Origin: Episyrphus balteatus | Lineage: Eukaryota > Arthropoda > Insecta > Diptera > Syrphidae | Direction of reading: 5' to 3' | Assembly (NCBI RefSeq): GCF_945859705.1 | Contig: NC_079137.1 | Span: 74,298,277 to 74,362,276, forward strand | Length of the DNA: 64,000 bases | Part shown: positions 37,520 through 46,535 of the stretch, one piece after another | Layout of the letters: every line of letters begins with the position of its first letter | Numbering within the stretch: position 1 is the first letter of the stretch | Notes under the pieces: generated by a model | Told to the model about the DNA's origin: nothing | The model's input: only the letters and a program-made list of their open reading frames with translations | The model's database searches: none | Program-made: the position numbers and the translations under genes

Positions 37520-37950
37520 ATTTCCTTGAAATATCAAATATTCATAAATTAAAAAAAAAATGAATAAACAATAATAATCACAGAGATTAACCATTAAGAA
37601 AACGTAAAAACAAACAAACCTTATAGGAGTCAATATTATTTTATCTTTTATTTGAAAAATTAATGAACTCGCCCTGCAGAAAACTCGTTAAGCGTAAAAC
37701 CCTTTTATTTACAAGATAGCTTTAAATCAAAAAGTTGTATACAACAAAAAAAAAAAATTGGGATCATTGAATTTGAAGAAAAACAATTTTATTTGCCTTA
37801 AAAAAGGTTCGTTAAACCATTAACTGACAGTTTCCATTAAAAAAAAATGCACTACATTACTATTTCTAAACTTTATTGTTAACTGTGAAGCTAGCCCTTG
37901 GATTTCCGAATCAGGAGTTATTTTTACTGATGATAATGATATTTCTATAT
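37520..37950. other. Upstream region of gene 4
   Basis: It shares ATTCATAAATTAAAA, CACAGAGATTAACCATTAAG and AATGAACTCG in the same order as the upstream regions of genes 2 and 3, consistent with a retained cis-regulatory block. No coding sequence. Confidence 0.4.
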
Positions 37951-37951
37951 T

Positions 37952-38331
37952 TCGGCCATTCCATTTGCATTTTTAGGACATTTTCACGCTTATTATCCAG
38001 TGTATCTCGTTGAAGAAGCAATATTTTTTCTTGAAACTTGGTAGGTCTTAAGGGCTCATTATAAGTTTCAAAAAAAACTTATTCAAAATAACTGAATTAT
38101 TAACAGACAAAAACGGTAACGGAGAAGATTTGTACGCGTCTTCTCCGTTACCGCTTTATCTGTGAATAATTTTGGCTACGTTTAGTTTGTTTTTTCGTGA
38201 AACTTCTAGAACATCAACTTTATCATGAGCTTTTAAGACCCACCAAGTTTCAAGAAAAATGATTGCTTCTTCAACGAGATAAACTGGAAGCAAGGTCAAT
38301 GTGTCTTCTCCGTTACTTTGGAATGGCCGAT
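37952..38331. mobile_element. Palindromic MITE-like element, 380 bp
   Basis: TCGGCCATTCCA at the left end is matched by TGGAATGGCCGA at the right end. Inner words pair too: CTCGTTGAAGAAGCAAT with ATTGCTTCTTCAACGAG, and AACGGTAACGGAGAAGA with TCTTCTCCGTTACCG around the centre near 38130. The target duplication is unclear. There is no coding capacity. Confidence 0.8.
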
Positions 38332-38365
38332 GTATGCAATTTTATACAAAAAGCCATCGAAGAAC

Positions 38366-39081
38366 TTAACAACTGCGTTACACTTTATTATTAATTTCAA
38401 TTTTATTTATAAAATTAAGTTCTCTTGTGTGGTAAATTTAAACTATAATTTGAGTGCAAGTCTCCCATTAAGTTGAATCACAGTACCAATTAATATTCTT
38501 AAATGTTTATTTCATTGCGTTACCAAAAATTAACTTAAAAACTTCAACTTTTCTAAAAACTAAGGAAGGAAGCAAAAAATATAGCAAATATAAGAGTAAG
38601 AAGGTTCACCTTATGATGTTAAATCTGGACGTATGAAGCCAAAACATTAATTGACTAGAAGTCCAAATATAATCAGAAATGTTTCAAAAAAAATTACTGG
38701 TAAAAAAAAGTAACGCAGGGATTATCTTAGTATCAGACTATTATCCCATCTACAAACAATTTGTAATTTCATTTAGTTGATATTACTAGTTTGGAAAATA
38801 AAATAAAAAAGATTGTACGTTGGTTCTCCTGAAGAGTTGAGCTTATATTTTGAAAAAGTTAGGTGATTTGTCTTAAACATGCAGAGCAATTGTTCAAATT
38901 GTAATAATTGGATGCTATTTATAGTAACACTCCACAATAAGCTTTATTCAATTAATTTATATGAAATTTGTTAAATATAATGACTAAGTAGTGCATTTAA
39001 AACAACTATTTTGCCATTCTTTATTTACCTATCTTTATTTATGGTAACGCAGTCGCAGTGGAGCAGTAACGCAGTTGTTAA
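38366..39081. mobile_element. Inverted-repeat element with GTAACGCA motifs
   Basis: A perfect 16-bp inverted repeat bounds the unit: TTAACAACTGCGTTAC at 38366-38381 and GTAACGCAGTTGTTAA at 39066-39081. The core GTAACGCA (either strand) is repeated at about 38517, 38711 and 39043 inside, and at about 39222 and 39371 outside. No ORF of interest. It may be a non-autonomous DNA element or part of a larger unit extending to about 39540. Confidence 0.6.
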
Positions 39082-39779
39082 TATCTTATTAAATCGTTAA
39101 TATGAATGTTATCGAAAAACAAACAGAAAAAATGTTATCACTGTCAAAACTGTGAGCATAAAATCTCTGTATAAAAAATAATAATAAAACAAATTTCGTC
39201 TATATATTATCTCTAAAATGTGGTAACGCAATGCTCACTCAATAAGAACTGGCACCTCTTTCATTGACTTTGAAGCTGTTAATTTTATCTCCTTGGCCAA
39301 TGGCTTACATTTGTTTGGATAGTTACAGCACTATATTAAACTACAGTAACATTTAGATATTTGTCACATGGTAACGCAGTTAGCTAAGATTTCATTCCTT
39401 GTTGTTGAAAACTCATTACTTTGACAACAACATTTAAGTCGAATGCTGTATACGAGATATATTGAGAAATTGAAATTCCTTTTATATCATAACACTGATG
39501 ATCTGGGAAAGAAAAATTAATATGAAAAAGTACTGCGTAACCAAGATAGACCACAATTTTACCGTCATTTGCGAACAATTTAAACAAATTTTTACTGTAG
39601 TTGATCTGCTTGGCTGTCAATTTGAGTCTTTAAGGATAGCCCAGTCATCAAGCTTTTATCTTTTAGTCATACTTGGTCATAATCATGGTACATGCAAGCA
39701 ATAGTTAACTCCGTGACAGAAGAGTTCCAGAAGAGTGATCGAAAGTGTTTTTCACTGGAGCTCGCTATAGATCGTAGAT

Positions 39780-40170
39780 CTCTTTAGTCCGAGTCAACGT
39801 TTTATCCCCGAAAAGTATGCACGTTCAAGATATTTCATGCTTGATGCTTTTCGTGAATCACCTTTTTTGGTTAGTAGTTCGGCGGTCTAGAAGTCACTAA
39901 GTTTTTTCTTAATTCTTAATCTAGTGAACCTATTGCGGAATATCACCGGAATTCGAGCTGCTGCAAAATTTATTTTTCCAAAGTTTGCTAAAACGTTAAG
40001 AATTTTTGTACCAATTTGTTCGCCAAAATTTGTTTCTTTTCCGAATTCAGAATTGAAGTCCCCGAGAACTGTTCTAACAGTCTTCGTAGAATTGATCCAT
40101 GAAGTCGTAGTATTGTTCTTTGATAGATTCTTTAGCCTTCGGTCAGGAGGTGAGTTATCACAATATGTCT
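39780..40170 (-). pseudogene. Relic of non-LTR retrotransposon APE-type endonuclease
   Basis: On the minus strand, one frame reads AKESIKEQYYDFMDQFYEDC and then hits a stop; an adjacent frame continues VLGDFNSEFGKET, IGTKILNVLANFG and INFAAARIPVIF. The order 'K-x-FY-x-x-L/F ... LGDFNxxxG ... G ... NFAA' is diagnostic of the exonuclease/endonuclease/phosphatase domain of RTE-like LINEs, with GDFN being the catalytic block. A frameshift between the two pieces and loss of the remainder show it is dead. It is not joined to the C-terminal relic at 24.8 kb. Confidence 0.7.
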
Positions 40171-40600
40171 CTCCTATTTTTGTTTTCTATGGGTTTTACA
40201 TACGTCTTAAAGTCATTGACTTCAAAATAAATGGGAACTTATCTAAATCAAATAAATGCAATAAAGCAAATAATTTTATATTTTAACAACTTTGTGATTT
40301 AGACTTTTTTTATGAAAGATACAATTTAGAACCAAGAAATTGAACAGGTTAATGATCGAAGTCATAGGGTTGGTTTAGGATTTAATAATTTTAAAAGTAA
40401 TTTGCATTTATTTGTTCAAGATAAAATTAGGCAATCATAAAAATTATAAATAAATTAATTAATTTGTTTGATTTTTACCTACTTTTGCTTTTAAACCTGT
40501 GATATCTTTGTGATATCTAATTTATATTAGCTATCCAAAAATTATTTATATTTTATGGAATTAAGATAATGTTTTATAGTTAAATTTTGGACTTGCATTT
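40171..40600. other. Upstream region of CBM14 gene 5
   Basis: AT-rich and non-coding. Apart from the promoter near 40603 nothing is recognisable. Confidence 0.5.
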
Positions 40601-40602
40601 TG

Positions 40603-40640
40603 TATATAAAGTAGAAAAATCAAAATTTGGATCACAAGTC
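40603..40640 (+). promoter_or_regulatory. TATA/initiator promoter of gene 5
   Basis: TATATAAAG is at 40603-40611 and a candidate initiator TCACAA has its +1 at about 40634, 31 bp downstream. The 5' UTR of about 55 nt lacks the CAGAAACGTAC motif of the other four genes. Confidence 0.6.
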
Positions 40641-40688
40641 AATCTAAACAATTGAAGTAGATACACCTATTGATTTATTTGCGTTAAA

Positions 40689-41213
40689 ATGAAAGGTAAG
40701 AATTTGACTGTGATATTTTGTTGTGATATTGACTATTCTAATAATTTCTTGAAATTTTTCTCAGTTTTAATAGTTGCTGTCAGTATTTTTGCAATTCTTC
40801 CTTCATTGCAAGGATATGCTCTTCCGCAACATCCATGCGAAGGAAAGAAGTCAAACGAAATGGTTCTTGGTTTTTTTGGTTGTAATGTATTTTTTATATG
40901 CAATGGTAAAAATGGTGGCGAAAGACGAGTTTGTCTAAAAGGATATCATTTTGATTTGGAGAAAAAATCTTGTCAATATAATGGAAAACATTTTGAATGT
41001 AAAAATAATAATTATCCTTGGGGACAATTATGTCAAACTGCTGGAGAACGATACTATCCAATGATTGGCAATTGTAATGGTTTTTATCAATGTGATAATG
41101 GAAAATTAGTTGAGAAAGAATGTCCTAAAGGTTTGCATTTCAATCCAAAAATTAATGTTTGTGATTATCCAACAAATGTTAACTGTAGATGGGGAAAATC
41201 TGAAAATATTTAA
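40689..41213 (+). CDS. Secreted protein with two CBM14 domains, gene 5
   Basis: Exon 1 is ATGAAAG (40689-40695), followed by a 69-bp intron (40696-40764, GTAAG...TTTCTCAG) and exon 2 at 40765-41213; the protein has 151 aa. The intron happens to be open in frame, so an unspliced 174-residue ORF also exists, but only splicing gives the signal peptide MKVLIVAVSIFAILPSLQG and matches the paralogues. Two CBM14 domains follow. The first runs from HPCEGKK to FEC with FFICNG and CLKGYHFDL; the second runs from QLCQTAG to VNC with FYQCDNG and CPKGLHFNPKINVCDYP. It has no extra N-terminal Cys-rich segment, unlike genes 1-4. AATAAA is at 41311-41316. A peritrophin-type extracellular chitin-binding role is likely. 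Confidence 0.92.
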   Translation: MKGKNLTVIFCCDIDYSNNFLKFFSVLIVAVSIFAILPSLQGYALPQHPCEGKKSNEMVLGFFGCNVFFICNGKNGGERRVCLKGYHFDLEKKSCQYNGKHFECKNNNYPWGQLCQTAGERYYPMIGNCNGFYQCDNGKLVEKECPKGLHFNPKINVCDYPTNVNCRWGKSENI

Positions 41214-41310
41214 AATTTTCTTAACGAAATGTAGAAAAAGATTATTTTTTTGTATAATATTTCGGTAACAGTTTAAAAAATTGAACTTTTTGTTAAAAAA
41301 TTTGTAAAAC

Positions 41311-41316
41311 AATAAA
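41311..41316 (+). terminator. Polyadenylation signal of gene 5
   Basis: AATAAA about 100 nt after the stop of the two-domain CBM14 gene. Confidence 0.6.
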
Positions 41317-41385
41317 AGCAAATATGTACATTTTTTTTAAGAATTTAATGAAGTTTTTTTTCTCCAACAAAAATAAAAATAACGG

Positions 41386-41960
41386 GTTTCCTCAGTAAAA
41401 TTACGATGGTCTCCTCAAATTTAGGGGGTATCCTGGTAAAGTTCCAGAATTCCTTGGTAAATCAAAGGTTTTTGGGGTAAAATCACGAGTCCTGCAATAA
41501 AATCACATATTTAGTATGAAAAATCACAGATCGCTCCGATAAAATTACAGGTTTCATCAGTTTACCTACGAGTCACCTAAAAAATCATGGCTTTCCCCAG
41601 TAAAATTAAAGATTGATCTGGTAAAAAAAAACGGGTTTCTGTGGTTAATGTTAATGAGCTTGCTAAATTCACGGGGTTTATTGGTAAAATTCAAGATGGT
41701 TCCGTGGAGTATAATAGTTTTTTTTTTAGAAAAATCACGAGCAGTTTATTACAATTACGGGTTTGACATGTAAAATCACTGATCACTCCGGTAGAATCAC
41801 AGGTTTCTTCAATAAAACTATAAGTCACCTGAAGAAAGTCAAGGACTTCCTCAGAAAAATAGAGGAATGATCCAGCAACATTACAGGTCTCATCAAAAAA
41901 ATACGATGGCTTTTGGTAGAATCACGGGTGAAGCACTTGCAATGCAATCTCAGGTATCAC
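41386..41960. repeat. Degenerate minisatellite (GTAAAATCACGAGTC-like units)
   Basis: About twenty imperfect units of 20-30 bp built on GGTAAAATCACGAGTC, for example GGTAAAATCACGAGTCCTG and TAGAATCACGGGT. Unit boundaries drift and no copy is perfect, so the array is old. The same unit in the opposite orientation forms the array at 55200-55960. Confidence 0.75.
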
Positions 41961-41989
41961 TCATGGGCTCCCGAGTAAAAAAAGAATAG

Positions 41990-43440
41990 TGCACCATAGC
42001 TGCACCACCGCCATTTGGCGAAAAATTTCGGAGCACCACGCACAGTGTGCAATTTTCGCAATCTAGCTGTACTTTAATGAAAAATATATGTCTCCCAAAT
42101 CAAACAAAATTGGTATCAATGGAAAGGTAAAACCTCAGACAATAGAATGGCAAAAAAAAACAACAAGAAAACAGCTGTATTTACCGTTCCACAAAATCAC
42201 AAACATCAGCTTGGTTTAAGAGAAAAAAAATTTAAAGCTCATTGCTTTTCTTGTGTCACTTTGATAAGAGCGTGGTGAAGTAAAATGAAAGTTGTGTAAA
42301 TTAAATTTATTTTTTTTATTTTAAGTAACATTTAAGAAATATTTAAGGTAAGTTAATTTTTGTGTGCACTAAAAAATAAAAAAATAAAAATTATTTGTGT
42401 GAAGACCTAAAGAGTGTTGTTTTTTTTTTTTGTGTTCCTTAACTTTGTGAAGCGTTTTAAAAATGTATCCTCGTGTAGCCGTCCTGTTTTTGGGCTTAAA
42501 ATCTCCGTTGATGTATTCTGTGTTAGAATTCGTTGACTTTTCTTGCGTCAGGAGTGCGAAACCATTAAATTTTTTTTTTTTTGTTCAGGTACATAGGCCA
42601 AAAACCAATTTTTTGATCTTTTGAAAAATCGTACATCCCATTTTTACAAATTGAAAATGATTTTTTTAGATTCTTGTTAGCAAAATAAGACAAAAATATT
42701 AAATAAAATTTTTCGATATTTTGCTTCGTTTTCGAAATAGAGACAGTTTAAGAACCAACTCCCAAAATCGTTTGCTCGATGTCGGCTCTTCCCCACCCAT
42801 TGTGGTACATTTTGTACTCGTATACCACATATTGGACATATAGTTACATATATAATTTTGAAAATCAATAAAACCCTTGTAGAAATACAATACTTAACAA
42901 AATTAAGCTGGTTTGCATCAAAAAAATTAAGTTTACTTGGATTTAGAATTAAGTACCGCTAGATTGGCAAAATTGCACACTGTGCCACGTCCGAACCATT
43001 TCATTTTGAATGAAAAATTCGGTGCACCACCGCCGCACCACGACTGCACCTTACCATTCATTTGGTGTGAAAAATTCGCTGCACCATGATACATAATTTT
43101 TGAGCATTTTCAATTAGAAGTCCAACGCCTTAACCACTTGACCAATTCATGTGTGTACGAACTGGCAATTTGTTGCTTAAGTCAAAATAACTTTGAAGAC
43201 GACATAAACATTTGTATAAGTACGAGAATAGAATTTTTGGTCATGGTGCAGACGTGGTGCGGTGGTGATCCAGCGATTTTTTTTCATATTTTTTAATTTT
43301 TTCAAAATAAAATGGTGCAGACATGGTGCAGCGGTGGTGCACTGGTTTAGAAATGTTTGATCATGGTGTGGACGTGGCGCAGCGGTGGTGCAGCGGTGGT
43401 GCGGCGGTAATGGTGCGAAAAGCTTGACTACAAATGGATT
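41990..43440. mobile_element. GC-rich composite inverted-repeat element (GCACCACCGC type)
   Basis: Left edge GTGCACCATAGCTGCACCACC and right edge GGTGGTGCGGCGGTAATGG are inverted relative to each other. A second inner pair is ACAGTGTGCAATTTTCGCAA at about 42047 and TTGGCAAAATTGCACACTGT at about 42964. The segment at 43250-43430 repeats GGTGCAGCGGTGGTGC-like words several times. The interior, 42090-42940, is ordinary AT-rich DNA. A tRNA-like fragment lies at about 43095-43150. A mobile origin is inferred from the nested inverted structure and from the relative near 14.6 kb. Confidence 0.55.
43095..43150 (-). other. Truncated tRNA-like sequence (A box and anticodon arm)
   Basis: The minus strand reads GGTCAAGTGGTTAAGGCG, an excellent tRNA D-arm/A box, then TTGGACTTCTAA, an anticodon arm with TCT in the anticodon position (Arg-type). 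No T-arm with GGTTC follows and the acceptor stem cannot be formed. It is a tRNA 5'-half fragment, possibly the head of a SINE-like element. Confidence 0.5.
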
Positions 43441-46182
43441 GACATCACACGATCAATGAAACGATCAACGGAATAATAGTTTTCCCACCATTGACTTGGT
43501 TTTCTTTCATATTTAACGTTAATTATAAGATATACTATTCTCTAGAAGGGTTAATTCCACATTAAATGCCAAGATGAACCTTTTAAATTATTACTTGAAC
43601 CCACCTTTTTTTAAGAAATTTAAGCCTTTCCAAGCTCAAAAAAAGACACAAATATTAGTTTTTGACCAATCCTATCTTTATTGTTCAAGTCCTTATACCT
43701 TTCTACTATTTCATAAAAGTCAAACAAGAAGAACAAAAAACTAACCCATTATCAATATAAAACCAAATGCCAGAGCCATAGCCATTGCCACTCCAACAGT
43801 GTATGTGGTTAAACAATAGAGGTTATGGTTTATCAGAAAAGACATTCACCAACCATCAACATTGTCTAGCACACAATTAAATATTTGTTCTGGGAATTAA
43901 TTTTATAATCCCCTGACAGGCTTACACAATGAACTACTTAAGCTATAATAATGGAACACCTTCCTAAATTATATGTAGATAGTGTGTGTACATCTTTAAG
44001 TGTGATAAGTCTAAAGATATCCTTCGGTCAAAATGTGTTTATCTCTTCTCTCTCTTTCTCTCTCTAAAAAGGCTTATGTCCATCAATTAAAAATGTAAAT
44101 TTTGTCAATACATTAAGGTTAATACATATTGCTTCCATCGCTGTCAAACCTTTTAAGGCACCACCCACACTTTATTCCCCATACAGCAGAACACAATATC
44201 ATATTATAATAAATTTTCAAACTTCTCCCAAGGGACTATGATGACCATCAGTGGAACCAGGAGAAGGAGAACAAACAACAAATTTATGGAAAAGATGGAG
44301 GACTGTGCAAATTGCAAATAGCATATCGTCCATTTCGATACAAATTCAATATTAAAATCGAATATTAGTGTCGACGAGGGATGTACTCGTAGAACAGTTT
44401 TCTGGGAAAAGACGTGCCAAGAAAATACAAACATTTATGTAGCCAACTATGAAATAAAATATGAGATAGAAAAACCTCCTCTTTTCAATCGTCTTCGTTG
44501 TCCTTGTTGGTTGTGATATTTATTTTGCAGTTGACAAGCCCAATGACGTCAAATTTTCACCTCTTCACCCGGTGAGGACCTCTTATTTTTTTTTGGGTTG
44601 AAGGTTACTATCTGGCAAATGTATAATATTATTCCTAGAAATGAAATAAGGACGATTGTATGTTTTTTTTTTCGTTAACATTTAATATGATATTCATAGG
44701 GACACATTTCGAAATAGGACATAGAGGGACAATCAATGTTATGGATGATGAATGATTCCCAGAAATAGATTGCTCTTGAAAAATGAGCTTCTCTATTTAT
44801 ATTTTAAGGGCGATATGGGAATTAAGTTGCTTGGAATATAAATAAATTCCGTTGAAAGGGGATATTTTTTGTTTCCGTTGCTAGGAAAAAGAAGATACTG
44901 CAATTTTTGCCCTCCAGATAAATGTAAATGTCCATAAATGTCATTCGTTGTCAAACGTCAAAATCTGCACTTTGACGAAAATGACATTTGTTTATCTTTA
45001 CCTAATATTCTAATAAGTGACTTTCGTCATAGCTAGAACTATTTCTCTAAAGTGGAAAGTAAATAAGAGCGCCACCTGGTTCTCAGAACCTTAAAATAGG
45101 TTGGTTTACATTTAACAACTTTGCAGCAGCAATTTTCAGCAAACTGTCAAAAATGTCTCTTTTGACGTTTTGCAGGTTAAGAAAACCCTCTATTCATCAA
45201 TTCTCTCCCTATACTCACAAAAAATACTTCCACCGTCAATTTATAAATTCAAAAAATACTATTTTAATCAACGTCAACAAAGTAATATTTGCCCATATTC
45301 CCATTATTGATTTCCTTCTGACAAAAAATTCTCAGAAAAAAAATACATTTCAATTTACTCATGTAAATCAGCTATAGAAGGAACCTATACTATAACTCTA
45401 TGAATGCATAAACAAGATCAAACAACTTATGCACATGAATGTCAAAAATAAAAAAAAAAATAACAAAATCACAGCAGCTAGCAAAATATCTCATTCAAAA
45501 ATTATGACAGATTCACTCCTTTGCATGCAATTTTTCTATTTGTATTTAAATTTTTTCCCACAGCAGCCATCATCAGAAAAGGAGGGAAACTAGAAAACGA
45601 CAAAAAAAAACAAACTGTTTATAAAATATATGTAGACGTATTTGTGTGTACATTTTTCGTTGCACACCTGCATTCAAATTTATACAACATCCTCTTGCAT
45701 TTCGTGAACGCGAACACAGCATCCGCACACTATACACTATTAAATGTAAATTTTCAACCAAACATGAAACTTTTGCCGTTTCACTGGTTGCATTCATAGT
45801 GAAAAAGTACAATGAATGGTTGTAGCAGCATTGCCAGTATTAAATTATCATATAAATTTCACAATTTTTGGATGAAAATGTGTTCCAGATATGACAAAAA
45901 ATGATTTTTATTGTTTAAATTGGAATAAAACTGGTATATTGTAAGGCCTGTTATACATTTTAGATTTATTTTAGGCTACAATTTAGTCAAAAGAAATTAA
46001 ACATAAGAAAGGGTGCACATGCACACTTGCGATGACACAGCTATGTGCCTGTTAATTTAATAGCAAAACAGGTAGGAGTTGTCTAAAAGCTTCTTGACAG
46101 ATGATTTTTTACAAAGTTAATACCACTAAAACACAGTTTGATGACAACTCGCAGCATTCTTGCTTTAAAAAGAACAGGCACC
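43441..46182. other. Non-coding DNA
   Basis: No gene recognised. Clusters of TGTCAAA, GACGTTT and GTCAAAATGAC-type words near 44945-45160 resemble ends of short dispersed elements. A CTCTCT run lies near 44045. ORFs here are not supported. Confidence 0.45.
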
Positions 46183-46186
46183 TTAA

Positions 46187-46342
46187 GGCCCTGTCACACT
46201 TTTTTTTTTTTTTTGACACCACCTGATTCTACACCAATCATACACAAGTGTTGTGATGCTGCAGGAATTAAACTCGCAGGTTCCCAAAACAACGCAGCAT
46301 CAACGCAAAGAATCAAATGGTAGCGCATGTGTGAACTGGGCT
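46187..46342. mobile_element. 156-bp MITE with TTAA target site
   Basis: The ends GGCCCTGTCACAC and GTGTGAACTGGGCT are imperfect inverted repeats and are flanked by TTAA on both sides (46183-46186 and 46343-46346). TTAA target duplication is characteristic of piggyBac-type elements. There is no coding capacity. Confidence 0.6.
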
Positions 46343-46376
46343 TTAAATTCAAATTATTTAAACAGTCTAAAGGAAA

Positions 46377-46535
46377 GACCAGGCCGAAAGGTATGCGATA
46401 GCGGTACGGGTAGCGGTAACGGTACTTGTATGAAAAAAATTCCAAACTGACACATCAACGTTCAGATGTGGAATTTGTTTAATACAAGTACCGTTACCGC
46501 TACCCGCACCGCTACCGCATACTTTCCGGGTGGTC
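46377..46535. mobile_element. 159-bp palindromic element with GCGGTA repeats
   Basis: Left GACCAGGCCGAAAGGTATGC and right GCATACTTTCCGGGTGGTC are inverted. Internal GGTAGCGGTAACGGTACTTG on the left pairs with CAAGTACCGTTACCGCTACC on the right. It stands only 35 bp from the TTAA MITE. No clear target duplication was seen. Confidence 0.7.

Noticed and set aside
40689..41213. Unspliced 174-residue reading of CBM14 gene 5
   Set aside because: The first intron is open by chance. Good GTAAG/CTCAG sites and the four paralogues show that it is spliced, giving a signal peptide.
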